From assembly GCF_025370935.1 (NCBI RefSeq), contig NC_133481.1:17574365-17638364 (forward strand): a stretch of DNA of 64,000 bases, written 5' to 3'. The position numbers and the translations under genes are program-made. The notes under the pieces are model-generated. The model saw nothing but the letters and a program-made list of their open reading frames with translations, did no database searches and was not told the DNA's origin. The stretch comes from Choristoneura fumiferana (taxonomy: Eukaryota; Arthropoda; Insecta; Lepidoptera; Tortricidae). Below, piece after piece: positions 44,801 to 56,158 of this stretch. Every line of letters starts with the position of its first letter. Within the stretch, counting starts at the first letter, position 1.

Positions 44801-47800
44801 GCAAGTTTTTTGTTTTAATCAAGAGTTGCATGATCAAAAGTTGCATGGTTATTACAGAATACAAATGCTTTATTAAATTATCGTGGCCTTGATCAGAACA
44901 AGAGAACAATGACCTGTAATTTATTGATATCCTCACTCATCAGCTATTCTATTACTGATAAATTTTATCTCTTTTGATGTGTTTATATTTTCTGTAAATA
45001 AGTGTTGTAGGTACAACAATTATTGTAATGTTGTATTACACATTTTAAAAAAAATTGTACACCATGGTTCCTACCACCACCGCCATCGGTAGATAAGCAT
45101 AATGTACAAAATTTATAAATTTTACCAATTTTACAAGGTTTTATTGAACTTGCGCTGTTTGTTGTTGCTGTTGGGTGAAATTTTGCGAGTTAGTTTTGAC
45201 CCACTCCTTATGGTCGGATTGACTTGAAATTCGGTATACAATGTCAGTAGGATGACAATGCAAGTACAATTAACACAAAGTACTATCAGTAAAAATCCTT
45301 TTTTTTTACGTAATCTTATTTTTTCCTCTTTTTTTTCGACTAGTTTAAACATGTAATTAACAACTGAGCTCCTATAATAAATATTTACATGACTAATATA
45401 AAAAACAATTACAAAATTAAAACTAAACTAAACTTACAAAGTAAAAAAATGTCCTGATTTTCTGCCACAGGCATTGACCCCAAGACACTGGCCGCGTTAC
45501 CTCTCTGAACTATTATTCCTAATCTTTGCGAGCGGTAAGTGCGAGCCCTGGGGTCAAAACCAGACGAGAGTAGGTCTTTAATAAAAAGTTTGGTGTCTTG
45601 TCTTCTGACTCCATACTCTTATACTATACAGTACTATAAATGAAAATTATGATTTACGTTACGTTACGTTTAAAATTGCGACAGTTACTTAGATTTTTTT
45701 AATTACTTAATCAACTTTTTTTTTTTAAATTAAATAATTAATTAATAATTAAATAAAAATGCGGAGTTTTGAGATTCTTTATCATTACTCATAAAGCGTG
45801 CCTATAAAATAAAGGCTAACAACTAACAATAAACGAATATAAAATAAAATAATTCCCATGTTTTTTTTTCGGTGCTATTCCATTTTTAATGTGCAAGATA
45901 AATCAAAATTGAATTATCATTCATAGAACTTTTATAGGCTTCCATTATAATTTATTTCGCATATTTTGAGTGTGGCCTCTAGAGCTCTAATTTGTTCTTA
46001 ATTTTGATAGTGGCAACTCTGAAGTAAGCTTGACTACTGTACATTGTGTCACTTACTAGTCTGTGTTACTCAAAGGAAAGGACCATGAGCAAATGTGTAT
46101 GTGTATTTATTTATTTGTATAATTAGAAACCAGATGTGCTTGCTATGCTATTCATGTTATATATTCTAGATGACCAGATGGCCTAGTGGTTAGAGAACCT
46201 GACTATAAAGCTTGAGGTCCCGGGTTTGATTCCCGTGTCGGGGCAGATATTTGTATGAAAAAATATGAATGTTTGTTCTCGGGTCTTGGTGTTTAATATG
46301 TATTTAAGTATGTATCTATCTATATAATTATATTTATCCGTTGCTTAGTACCCATAACACAAGCTTTGCTAAGCTTACTTTGGGACTACGTCAATTGGTG
46401 TGAATTGTCCCGTGATATTTATTTATTTATTTATATTCGTGAGTAAAGAACCAATTAAATGAACACTAAGGGCCTGTTCCACCACTTGTCGACTAACTTT
46501 AAGTGACAGACGTCAGTGATGCCGTCCCTGTTTGTTTTGTCCGAATAAACAAAGACGGCATTACTTTTATCTGACACTGAAAGTTAGTCGACAAGCGGTG
46601 AAACAGGCCCTAAGAATAGTGGCCAAATGTAGTTCTTAAAGCAAAAGTTGTTCATTCAATAAAGAATTTTAAGAATGTTGAAGTATTATCCAAAATAACA
46701 AATCTGGTAACCAATATGTAGGTTGTAAGTATGCAACATTTGTAAAAAAGCATACATTTGAAAATAAAAAATGATAATGAAAAATTTAACCAACTACAAA
46801 AAAACCATGAATGACGGAGTTCTGAGCTGATAAACATAAAAAAATACAACTGAATTGATCTCTTCCTTTTTTTTGAAGTTGGTTGATGATGATGATGATT
46901 GTATTTCCACAGGACCTGTTCACTCAAGATGGGGTGCTTGTCAAGACCTGCATTGGCCGGCCCATTGCCGACCTAAACTCCCACGGGATGCTGTGTATCA
47001 TGCTCAACCCCGAGGCAACAAGGTGATTGAGTGGAGGCCTAACGATCTAATAACCATCGACTCTGACACCCAGGACCAAGAATGGGCTGTGGTCAATACT
47101 ATTGGTAAGATTTCTTTTATACGAGGACCGGATAGCCTATTGGTTAGAGATCCTGACTGTGAAGCTTGAGGTCCCGGGTTCTATCCCCTCGTGGTAAATT
47201 TCAAATTCCGCACATGAATTTCGAAAAACTCAGAGGTGCGAGCCGGGGTTTGAACCCACGACCCTCTGCTTGAGAGGCGATAGGTCAAACCACTAGGCCA
47301 CCACGGCTATTACGTTACGGTGTTTGCGTTATCTAGTGTAATCTATATCTGTGCTTCCAGCCTAGATACCAAATTTCATCAAAATCCAGCTGTTTTAGTT
47401 AAAACATACGCACAAAAGACACACACACACAAACAAACATTTGCATTTCTTATATTAGTAGGATAATAGTAGTATCTCGCCCGCAGGCCGCCGACAGCGC
47501 ACTCTAAGCGGCAACCTGACTTCCGACTACCAAACCGCCCGCGCCCGCATCATAAGAATACCCCTTGACGAGCTAAAATCCTTCAGAGTGAACCGCACTA
47601 ACCAACAGGTGCAATTCTCAACGAAACAGGGCGTCTGGCAGACCACATTCCACTTCTTACACGGAAACGCCGAAGTTTTCGTGTCCAACCTGAAGAATTA
47701 TGTGAAAACAGCGAAAGTCAGGCATGACAGGAACACCTATATAGTTGTGGAACCTACAGACGAGTCCCAAGTTTTAAATAAGAGTTTTGCCGAACTGGAT

Positions 47801-50800
47801 ATTTTTACGGAGAACACGACAGATGTTGTGTGGAATTTAGTGTCCAATTTTAAACAGAGGCCTTATGAGACTACTATGACTGCTTTTTCGAAGCTCACGG
47901 ATATTGGTAAGTGATTAAACGTTTTATGAGATTTAAAAGTTAGTACCTGGGCGACCGAGCTTTGCTCGGGCTAAAACTCGATAATAAGCGTTTTCCCAGA
48001 GATAAGACCAAGCTAGATCGATTTGTAATCCCCGAAAACCCCCACATGCCAAATTTCATCGAAATCGTTGGAGCCCTTTCCAAGATCCCTGAAATATGTA
48101 TACAAGAATTTGCTTGTTTAATTAAAGGAATCATTGTGTCCTACTTCTATAGTAAATAAATTACGTTATATATAATATACAGTCGAATATAAAAAAGTCT
48201 CAAAAAAATAAAACTAAATAAATCAACTGAAATAAGAAACAAAACTAAAGTTGTCAACATACCAGAATTGACCATTTGAAATGGGGATGGACGGGTCATA
48301 TGTTGCGTTGTAAAGCAGACAAATGGAGTAAGCAGGTAACACTCTGGTACCCAAGAGATGGAAACAGACAACAGGGGCGTCCAATAAGAAGATGGGAAGA
48401 TGATTTCCGCCTAACCTTGGGACCATACTGGACCAGAGTTGCAGCTGACAGAGTCCAATGGAGGTAGTTGGAGGAGGCCTATGTCAAAAGACACACCGAA
48501 CTGAGGGACATTTTATGATAATTAATAACATACACAAAAATAGAAAACTACCAGTTCGGAATAGAAAGGCTATATTACAAAAATTTTACACGTCCCACCC
48601 AACTGCCTTACCTACCTGCGCTAACTTAATTATTTCAAAAAATATTCGTATTTTTGCTAAGTCAGTAATTCTACTTGATTTGTAATTCTACACTCGTAAC
48701 TTGTAGTTGTCAGTAGCACTTCGCCGTTTTTTGAACAAAATGTAAACTTACTGAAAAACGGTCAGTATTACGGGCGTATGTTGCATTTGCAAACTTTTAT
48801 GGAGATTTTCCTCCGGCGAGGCGAGACGAGAATTGAAATTTGTATGGCGGCGCCCGCGGCGGCTCGCGGCGGGCGCGCGAGAATGCATACAAATTTCAAT
48901 TCTCGTCTCGCCTCGCCGGTGGAAAAATCACCATTAGACACAGTAGAAGTAGTAGTAGTCGCGATCACAATTACCGTCTCTTTCTACCTTTGCCTTATAC
49001 CGTTTGACAGAAATAAGTGGTCGAAACGATTGTGATTCCGACTGCGTTAGACAATAAGTCTGGTTTAAAATATAGAATAAATAATAGATCCGGGAGTACT
49101 CGACCTGAACAACAACGTTCAGAGCTTGTGCACACTAGCGTTTTTGCCGGCGGTTTCTCGGCGGAGCGGGAACGCGGCGAGCAAGCTGCGGTACCTCCGC
49201 GATTATTTGCCGCCAGTGCTCCGCCGCGGTGACGCGGACCGTATATGACCGTACGTGGCTTAAAAGCGTTTATTCCTGCTGAGCTGGCAACGTTGCATTT
49301 TTGTTAGTTTTTCTCGATTATTCCATAAAAGTTGTATGAAAATTAAAAATGTTTTCTGATAGATGATAGAACACTTCTTAATAATATATAAGTTAATGTG
49401 TCTACTCCAATAATTATTCGTGATAGACTTTTATATTCCTTAAAAACGAATTCATGTTTATGACCGGTTTTTCAAGAAAATAAAAGTATAACGAATAATC
49501 ATTGGAGTAGACACAAACTTATATATTAAGAAGTGTTCTATCAGACAACGTTATTATTTTTCATTAAATTTTATGGAATAATCGAGAAAAACTAACAAAA
49601 ATGGAACGTTGCCAGCTCAGCAGGAATAAACGCTCTTAATCATCGCGATGGCACCGCGGCGGCTCGCAGTCGCAGGCGGCGAATAATCGCGGAGATACCG
49701 CAGCGTGCTCGCCGTGTGCGCGCCGCGTTCCCGCTCCGCCGAGAAACCGCCGTCAAAAACGCTAGTGTGCACAAGCTCTCAGGGTTTCCGTTATATATTA
49801 CTATACTAATGTTAATGTACTAATGTTTGATGCTGGCCAGGATTGAACCCTGAACAGAGTTGCTCTAATCCCGTGCGCGAACAAAGTATGTATTAAGTAG
49901 TCAGGTCAATCAACTTTTTGGTGTAAATTGTTGCTATGTTAATGTCTCCCGAGTTGCTTATTAAAAGTAAAGGTGCGGCCACATGCGAGTCGCTCGACGC
50001 TCGTTTCCAGCGATAAATCTGGTCACGTGTTCCTATTTTTGAATTTCCCGGACTCAAATTAGCAAGCGTCAATTCGCCGCGTCGCACAGCGGCATCAAGA
50101 TGGCTGCTTGCGGAACGATCTTGGTCTTGGTAGCTGATTTATTAACCTCTTTTAGTGACAGTCGTGGCAGTGGTATAAATCCGAAATCGAAGAGGTTTTT
50201 TTTCAGCGATAAAGCTCAACATTTCCAGCTTTGTCGCTATATGGCACGTGACCAGATTTGACGCTGGAAACGAGCGCCGAGCGACTGCATGTAAAGCAAT
50301 TCCTAATACATCGCAAACATTTTTCTAAGAATGTGTTTTTTATTATTATTTGACTGGATGGCAAACGAGCAAGTGGGTCTCCTGATGTTAAGAGATCACC
50401 ACCGCCCGGGTATTGCAGATGCGTTGCCAACCTAGAGGCCTAAGATGGGATACCTCAAGTGCCAGTAATTTCACCGGCTGTCTTACTCTCCACGCCGAAA
50501 CAACAGTGCAAGCACTGCTGCTTCACGGCGGGATTAGCGAGAAAGATGGTGGTAGCAATCCGGGCGGACCTTGCACAAAACTTGCACCTTGCTTTCTATA
50601 AAAAGATGGAATGCAAACTTCATTCGCTCATATCTTTATTTTTGAACGGATGTTGATAAATAAAGTTAATATACGTTTTCTTGTTCCCAGTATACTATGG
50701 CAATGAAGCTACAGACAAACGTGACGTGTCCGAGGAGGTGGCGGACTTACTCACCAAGAGCATGAGTGCACTGGACGAAGCCACCACTGTCACTAAGTCA

Positions 50801-53800
50801 GAAGGTTACGAGGTTATCAGTGTCAAGCCAACGCTGCCGCCACGCCCTAATATACCTAGGTGAAATAGTAAACTATCGTTTAAGCGTAATTTGATATCCC
50901 TTTTTCCCCAAAGGTTTTTATAGTTAGCTATTTTGCTTGTCAATTGTCGATAATGTTCAATTTACTTTAAATTTTGAACATTCAAAATAAGGTGTTAGGG
51001 GGTTCAATTTGTAGCATTCGAACATGGCGGATATAGACTGTATCTAATTTTGGTATTTCTGTTTCTTTGGCTGGTTGAAGTATAATTTTGATAGTGTTTT
51101 ATGCGTGTCTGATCATTTTTTAATGCGAAAGTTGTCTCCGCGTGGTTTCTGAAATTTTGCTGTCAAGTTGCAAAAACTACAATCACCGTACAATGTGAAG
51201 AAGAATATATTTATCTTTAATTTAACTGACATTAGCCCAAGCCTTAAGGCCGCCATTGAGGGGAATAATAATAAATAGGGTTCTATTTTTAATTTACAAA
51301 CCGTTACGGACGGCAAATAATAAGGAAAATTAAAGGGGGTACTAATTAATGTAAAATGACCCCCACACTACATAAATATTGCTTAGAAACAGGGACCTGC
51401 TAAAGCTGCATTTTATAGCCTCTATTTGGCATACGTACTTACAGTCACCAGCATTAATATCTGCCCCAGCGGAGCGTGCAAAAATATCCCTTGAAATAGA
51501 GTCGTATTTATGCACGCTTGTTATGTCAGATATTGGTGCTGGTGACTATCAATATCTGGCAAAACACAGCGTGCATAAAAATCTGATACGAATATTTCTA
51601 TGCCTGGTAGGACGTGTCAGATATTTTTGCACGCTCCGCTGTGGCAGATATTAATGCAGGTTGTGCAAAACATGCGGTGTGCAACTCCTGCACGTGCTTA
51701 GGACGTGGCCACTTCACATTGTTTGTTTGTTTATACTCTTTATTGTACGAAAGGAAAAACAAAAAGGTTACATAAATAAAAGTAAAGTGTTAAGTACAAA
51801 GGCGGACTTATCCCTGCAGGGATCTCTGCCAGTCAACCTTTGAGTGGTAGAGGAGCAATCAAAAAACAGCAAAACATTTGAATAAATATAAATGCATATG
51901 TAAACCTCAAATACCTAACTACGAGTATATACAATAAATATATAACATTGTAACGCTTATAACAGCCAATGTGGGAGCACCATAAGGTACTAAAACTTAG
52001 GCATTGTCACAGGGTCATTTGTTTTGCTTTCACAGGGGAACACCGCTCTCTACCGAGAAATGGGAGGGTCTGCAAGATACCCATGGGAGAGTTACGGAAG
52101 TGGATGGCGTCAAACAGCTCATCTTTAGAGGGGTATGCTCTTTATTACAAGTTTTTGTACCTATAATTTGCGACTGTGTCGTGTTCGTTCTAGGTTGTAT
52201 GTAGTTCACTCCTGTAGACAGTTTTTTTTTGTTTCCGTTTTTTTGTAAAAATAAATTGAAACATTATTTCGGCAAACCAGACGTTTGGTGAGATTAATAG
52301 GTTTTGTGCCTTGGTCTGTTTGATTTAAAAAAGAGGTCGTATTGACAGCTATCAGTTGTCAAATGTCACCAAACGACACATACGGACACACACACGTACA
52401 CACACGCACGTACGTATGTTTATCTAAATGTATGTACGTATGTTTATCCGTTGCCTAGTATCCATAGTACAAGCTTTGCTTAGTTTGAGACTAGGTCAAT
52501 TGGTGTCAAGTGTCCCATGATATTTATTTATTACTGGACTGTTTAAATCTACTATTTCTTTATTTCAGGGTGTGGCCCATTCAATCCGCCACTCGGTCTG
52601 GAAATACCTGCTAGATTACCACCCCTGGCATATGACGCACGCAGAAATCCAGACGCTGCAACGGAAACGAACAGAGGAGTACTTCTCCATGAAACTCCAA
52701 TGGCGCTCCATGACAGAAGGCCAAGAATCCAGATTTTCCGAATACAGAGATCGGAAAAGTTTAGTTGAAAAAGATGTGAACAGGACAGACAGGACACACC
52801 CGTTCTTCGCTGGTGATAACAATCCCAACTTAGTGGTGCTTCAGGATATATTGATGACTTATGTCATGTATAATTTTGATTTGGGCTATGTTCAAGGGAT
52901 GAGTGATATATTGGCTCCCCTGCTACTGCTTTTGGGGAATGAAGTAGATAGTTTTTGGTGCTTCGTCGGGTTTATGGATAGAATTGTAAGTTGTTTTTGT
53001 TGTTTTTTTTTTTGGAATGAAAAAGTTCATTACAGTTGATCCTACCGGCTGCGCCATTTATGGTTGATTGGAAAATGGGAATTAAGGTTCTCGGTGGCTT
53101 AAATCCATATTTCTTACTTAGTTTTCCAGGCATTTTTACCTGCTGCCAAACGTGGGAGACAGCTACATCTGTGCGAGAAATATGTGTTTTCATGCAGAAA
53201 GCTGCCCTCCTCCTTTTCCACATGAGCATAATGTCACACTGACTCAACAAAACACCACATTAAATGTTAGAGAACTAGACACATTGCGATAATTGTATAA
53301 AAGGCCCTGCTACAGCAGCGACTTGCATGTGCAAACAGCTTGTGCAAAAATTGGCGCAAAACTATGGCGTCCAAAAGCCATTTCTGCGGTATACCGTTGT
53401 GCCGTGTTAACGCACATGCTGCTTGCTTGTGCAAATTGGAATTTGCGCAAGTATGATTGAGGGTGTAGCAAAATTGGTCACATTTATGTGACATGACAGT
53501 GTAATCAACCTAACGGCATGGCGTCGTTTTGCTTGCTGCACGTGTGCTTGCCCGTATCAGCTGTCAATGTCAAATAGAACGCCCTTGTGTTGGTAGCGCT
53601 GACCATATACGGTCGCGTTCATAATTAGACACGGTTCGGTCGCACGTGCAGCGTGCAGTGACGGCCTCACGGTCCCACCGGAAGACCAGCGCTGGCTCTC
53701 GAGCCGGCATTAGGCTACGTTTCCACCAGAATGTGGAATGTGTTTTTCATGAACCAATAGAAACGCTTCATTTATCTATCCTCGCACAGCACATCTGGTG

Positions 53801-56018
53801 GAAACAGCTGAACGGAGCGAGACGAGGTAATTTAAGGGGATCCCATGCCCCAATGACCTTCGATCTGAAATCCTTAGTTTTCTAATGTTTTTTGTAGCTT
53901 ATTACATTAACAACAACGGCTTTAAGCAATATAGTATCCCATATTGACTTCAAAGTTCATTGTCTTCGAGATATTTGGCATCAAAGAAAACCCTCGACTG
54001 CTTTTTAGAGACGTCAAAGACGAACCCAAATATGTAGATTTCGTATACGTGTATGTTAGATCTTTCACGTCAATAGAGACACGAAATAAGTGTTTTTTTT
54101 CAGACAATGGTTAAAAAAATCATACAAAATTAAGTATTCATTTTGTTTTTCAAAATCCGGTAGACAAAAAGGGAGATAAAAGATTGGAGAACCGATAGCC
54201 GTTTTACTTATAATTCTATCTGTAGTGCAAAAGTAGGAGATACGATTCAAAACTTGTCAAATCGATGAAAACCTCTGGTAGCCCCTTAAGCGTTTCTCTT
54301 GGTTAACGAAAAACACATTCCCCGCCACACATTCTCGCACATCTCTGATGGATGGAGGCTTATGCTGAGGCGGGTCCGTTTCGTGAGTCGCTTGCCTACA
54401 TTGTTTCCTCATTTGTCTGTCATTTCTGTAATTGTCACTGTCACGAATGTATTTTCTTTCTTTCTTGCATTCCAGGCGTCCAACTTCGACATGGACCAAG
54501 CAGGCATGAAGCAACAACTACTGCAGCTGCAACAACTCCTGACGTTCTGCAGCCCGGCGCTGGCGCAGCACCTCGCGCAGAAGGACTCCGGGAATATGTA
54601 CTTCTGCTTCCGCTGGCTACTTGTCTGGTTTAAGAGGGAGTTCTCGCATCGGGACATCATGAGGTGAATGTAGTTTTATCAAAAATATCCGTAAAACTCC
54701 TCCTCCTTTCCATATCAGAAGGCGAAGCGCATAGTTTATGGTCAGCGAAAAATTAAAAAGTTAAAAAAGATTGCTGGCTCGCTAACTGGACAACAATGTC
54801 GCATACAAATTTCCATTATTGTCGAGTCTCAAACTTTTTAAAAAGTAAAAACGGCCATGGAAATGTTGGCACAAATCGTATACAGCCAACTCCAATGGCC
54901 GGTATCAGTTATTTTGTTGGAACCCCGGACTTTTTTATTGTGTCTGAAATAGCTTGTGGTGTTTTCAGTAGAAAAATATGCCTGCAGTTTTTTTAATGTT
55001 GTTAATTATCACTGTGTTGTTCTAATCTTTGTGTATTTCTCTATATATATTTTTTTACAGGTTATGGGAGGTACTATGGACTGGGTTGCCATGCGCTAAC
55101 TTCCATCTCCTCATCTGTGTTGCGATACTTGACGCCGAAAGTGAAGTAATCATAAACAACAATTTCGGATTTACTGAAATATTAAAAGTAAGTTTATTTT
55201 TCTATAAATATTTTTACTGTAATTTAAACTTTCTTCCAAAAAAAAATTCGGCTGGCCTCAGATCCCACTAATATTATAATGCGAAAGTTTGTAAGTCTGT
55301 TTGATTGTTTTTTTGTTTGCTACCTCATCACGTCTTAATCGCTGAACAGATTTAGTTGAAATTAGGAATACAGATAGTTTAAGCCTCGGGGAAGGATTAT
55401 TCTAGAAAATTGCATAGTTGCCATGGAGAAGCGATAACCGAATTCTACGCGGAGTCGCGGGTTGTTACCCGGGCTAGTTAGTTCATAAAATAATAGGCTT
55501 CTTCTTGACACTTAAGAGTTGACTTATACTCTTGTCGGTGGAGATCTTCCACTCATCCCTATTATGAGCTATCTCTTGACCTGATACAATCATACAAAGC
55601 GACACCGATTTTCTACCTGAATTGATTGATGTTGCTGTAGTAAAACCTCGATGTTGGTGTAGTCAAGGACTCTAAACTATCTGTCTACGTAATTTAATCT
55701 AAATTGGTTCAGATTTTAGACGTGGTGAGGTAACAAATAATCTCTCTTCAATTCCAGCACGTGAACGACCTATCAATGTGCCTGGATGTAGACAAAATAC
55801 TGAGCACAGCCGAGGGTATATACCACCAGATCATATCAGCCCAGCATTTGACGGACCAGATCCGGGTAATCCTGGGCATGGCCCCGCTCAACATAACCCG
55901 GTCCACCAGCTCCGAGGAAGCCACGAGCCAAGTCAATGGTACGGAGGACGGTCTCGGGATCTTTAGCCCCGGGATGGACGAAGTTATGTATCAGATAGGA
56001 CTAGACATGAATTTTTGA
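38799..56018 (+). CDS. TBC1D15: TBC1 domain family member 15/17-like Rab GTPase-activating protein (637 aa)
   Basis: Nine coding exons: 38799-38840, 43254-43446 (copy A), 47487-47906 (copy B), 50691-50859, 52036-52132, 52569-52985, 54476-54663, 55061-55187, 55758-56018 (TGA). All junctions are GT-AG with matching phases. Residues about 15-218 match the N-terminal Rab-binding region of TBC1D15/17 (LFTQDGVLVK, VIEWRPNDL, EWAVVNTI). The TBC domain begins at about residue 308 (GVAHSIRHSVWKYLL) and carries both catalytic fingers, Arg379 in VEKDVNR and Gln416 in YVQG, so it should stimulate GTP hydrolysis, in this family chiefly on Rab7 at late endosomes and mitochondria (established knowledge). 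The C-terminal 86 residues are Ser/Glu/Gly-rich after the domain. Exons 2 and 3 are duplicated around an assembly gap, each copy broken in one exon; the first exon (MSSSSAEDIPDQCT) is the least certain. Confidence 0.9.
39497..39693. mobile_element. piggyBac-like MITE flanked by TTAA
   Basis: TTAA then CCCCTTGTATGC at the left, GCATATGAGGGC then TTAA at the right. TTAA duplication plus CCC-starting inverted ends is the piggyBac pattern. In intron 1 of TBC1D15. Confidence 0.5.
40008..40317 (+). repeat. tRNA-derived SINE, family B, full-length
   Basis: A-box-like GTGGTGGCCTAGTGG, B box GTGGGTTCAAACCCC, body with TGAGGAAACCTGCACAAAAC and AATCCGCACTGGGCCCGCGT, ending CCCTGCAGTGGGACG and (GATGAT)n. 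In TBC1D15 intron 1. Confidence 0.85.
42249..42506. mobile_element. hAT-type MITE present only in copy A
   Basis: 258 bp with ends CAGGGTTTCTCAAA and TTTGAGTAACCCTG and an 8-bp target duplication TTCTAGAC on both sides. Copy B has a single TTCTAGAT at the corresponding place (about 46164-46171), the empty site. Confidence 0.85.
42511..42776 (+). repeat. SINE family A (copy A)
   Basis: TGGCCTAGTGGTTAGAG; B box degraded to GGTTGATTTCC; tail (TTTA)n. Its first bases overlap the MITE target duplication. Confidence 0.8.
42808..42956. mobile_element. Palindromic MITE (copy A)
   Basis: CTAAGGGCCTGTTCCACCAC and TTGTCGACTAACTTTAAGTG are inverted at the right (CACTGAAAGTTAGTCGACAA; GGTGAAACAGGCCCTAAG). 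Repeated at 46466-46614 through the segment duplication. Confidence 0.8.
43254..43446 (+). CDS. TBC1D15: TBC1D15 exon 2, copy A (in frame)
   Basis: Acceptor TTTCCACAG, 193 bp, donor GTAAGA; open throughout, encoding DLFTQDGVLVKTC ... VVNTI. The C run in AACCCCCGAGG has five C's, which keeps the frame LNPRGNK. Confidence 0.88.
43465..43652. repeat. Chimera of SINE A head and reversed SINE B head (copy A)
   Basis: GATAGCCTAGTGGTTAGAGA to GGTCCC.TGTTCTATC (family A tRNA part) runs straight into reversed family B (CTCGTGGTAAATTTC ... GTTTGAACCCACGACC ... CTAGGCCACCACGGC). The same junction is in copy B at 47123-47310. Confidence 0.65.
43845..44266 (+). pseudogene. TBC1D15: TBC1D15 exon 3, copy A (frameshifted)
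   Basis: Same exon as 47487-47906, but with several one- or two-base gains and losses (for example ACCCCTGACG against ACCCCTTGACG, CCAACAGTGC against CCAACAGGTGC, GAAGTATTTCG against GAAGTTTTCG). The net length is +2 and no single frame is open. The clustering of homopolymer-type changes suggests base-calling error. Confidence 0.8.
44407..44506. other. Assembly gap of exactly 100 N
   Basis: A run of N with the conventional unknown-size length. The duplicated segment abuts it on both sides. Confidence 0.99.
46169..46433 (+). repeat. SINE family A (copy B)
   Basis: Intact B box GGTTTGATTCC, unlike copy A; otherwise nearly the same. Confidence 0.8.
46466..46614. mobile_element. Palindromic MITE (copy B)
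   Basis: Counterpart of 42808-42956, same arms with one or two substitutions. Confidence 0.8.
46913..47104 (+). pseudogene. TBC1D15: TBC1D15 exon 2, copy B (one-base deletion)
   Basis: 192 bp against 193 in copy A. The C run in AACCCCGAGG is one C shorter, which shifts the frame and brings in TGA shortly after. Splice sites are intact. Confidence 0.85.
47487..47906 (+). CDS. TBC1D15: TBC1D15 exon 3, copy B (in frame)
   Basis: Acceptor CGCCCGCAG, 420 bp, donor GTAAGT. Open in the frame set by exon 2 (phase 1 in and out), encoding RRQRTLSGNL ... VWQTTFHFLHG ... FSKLTDI, the second half of the N-terminal domain. Confidence 0.9.
48276..48516 (+). pseudogene. Non-LTR retrotransposon RT C-terminal remnant
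   Basis: MKWGWTGHMLRCKADKWSKQ ... QGRPIRRWEDDF ... DRVQWR, stop, then LEEAYVKRHTELRDIL. It is the tail of a LINE reverse transcriptase interrupted by TAG, inserted in TBC1D15 intron 3. A different subfamily from 33589-33822. Confidence 0.75.
48804..48929. mobile_element. GC-rich fold-back MITE
   Basis: GATTTTCCTCCGGCGAGGCG with AGACGAGAATTGAAATTTG is inverted on the right (CAAATTTCAATTCTCGTCTC, GCCTCGCCGGTGG); the centre is GGCGGGCGCGCG-type. Confidence 0.75.
49121..49779. mobile_element. 659-bp near-complete fold-back element
   Basis: The outer end AGAGCTTGTGCACACTAGCG is mirrored by CGCTAGTGTGCACAAGCTCT. The whole length folds: GGCGGTTTCTCGGCGGAGCG against its inverse, CGCGATTATTTGCCGCC, TTTATTCCTGCTGAGCTGGC, AGAACACTTCTTAATA, GTGTCTACTCCAAT. 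The centre lies near 49450. No ORF; in TBC1D15 intron 3. Confidence 0.85.
49981..50292. mobile_element. MITE, about 310 bp, with about 50-bp inverted ends
   Basis: ACATGCGAGTCGCTCG..GCTCGTTTCCAGCG and ATCTGGTCACGTG at the left; CACGTGACCAGAT..CGCTGGAAACGAGCGCCGAG and CGACTGCATGT at the right. Confidence 0.75.
50340..50578 (+). repeat. GCAAACGAGCAAGTGGG interspersed element
   Basis: Slightly shortened copy of 37866-38156 (internal deletion after CACCACCGCCC). It ends about 110 bp before TBC1D15 exon 4. Confidence 0.75.
51442..51660. mobile_element. Two CAGTCACCAGCA MITEs end to end
   Basis: 51442-51547 is inverted relative to 37739-37858; 51548-51660 follows at once in the other orientation, sharing AGCGTGCATAAA, GATACGA and TTTTTGCACGCTCCGCTGTG. 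In TBC1D15 intron 4. Confidence 0.7.
51725..51865 (+). repeat. Interspersed repeat with GGCGGACTTATCCCT box
   Basis: CTCTTTATTGTACGAAAGG, GGGATCTCTGCCAGTCAACC and TTTGAGTGGTAGAGGAGCAA also occur, diverged, at about 34915-35045. Probably a retroelement 3' end. Confidence 0.5.
53714..53806. repeat. Shortened relative of the 10242-10425 MITE
   Basis: CTACGTTTCCACCAGA at the left and TCTGGTGGAAAC at the right, with TTTTTCATGAACCAATAGAA inside. Confidence 0.6.
55265..55482 (+). repeat. CTAGT-type repeat in TBC1D15 intron 8
   Basis: CTAATATTATAATGCGAAAG, AATCGCTGAACAGATTTAG, GAATTCTACGCGGAGTCGCG and GGGCTAGT; diverged from other copies. Confidence 0.5.
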
Positions 56019-56158
56019 GCACGCGGTGAATAATTTTATATGTGTATTTTATTAGTGTCTTGTTGTGCTTTGGACTTTGAAGTAAAAAGATAATAGTTTC
56101 CAATAATAGTCGATCAGTACAGTGGAACAAACTGATACATTCACCAATGTGGAACCTT

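Larger units (their letters stand above)
44507..48062 (+). repeat. Copy B of the duplicated segment
   Basis: Begins with the same CTGAATATTCGGCT as copy A and continues past the end of copy A at CCAAATTTCATCGA into unique intron 3. It lacks the hAT MITE and has its own short insertions (for example near 45818-45860). Confidence 0.9.

Noticed and set aside
43254..47906. Two tandem TBC1D15 genes or an internal domain duplication
   Set aside because: The duplicated part lacks exon 1 and exons 4-9, abuts a 100-N gap exactly, and differs as alleles would; false duplication is simpler.
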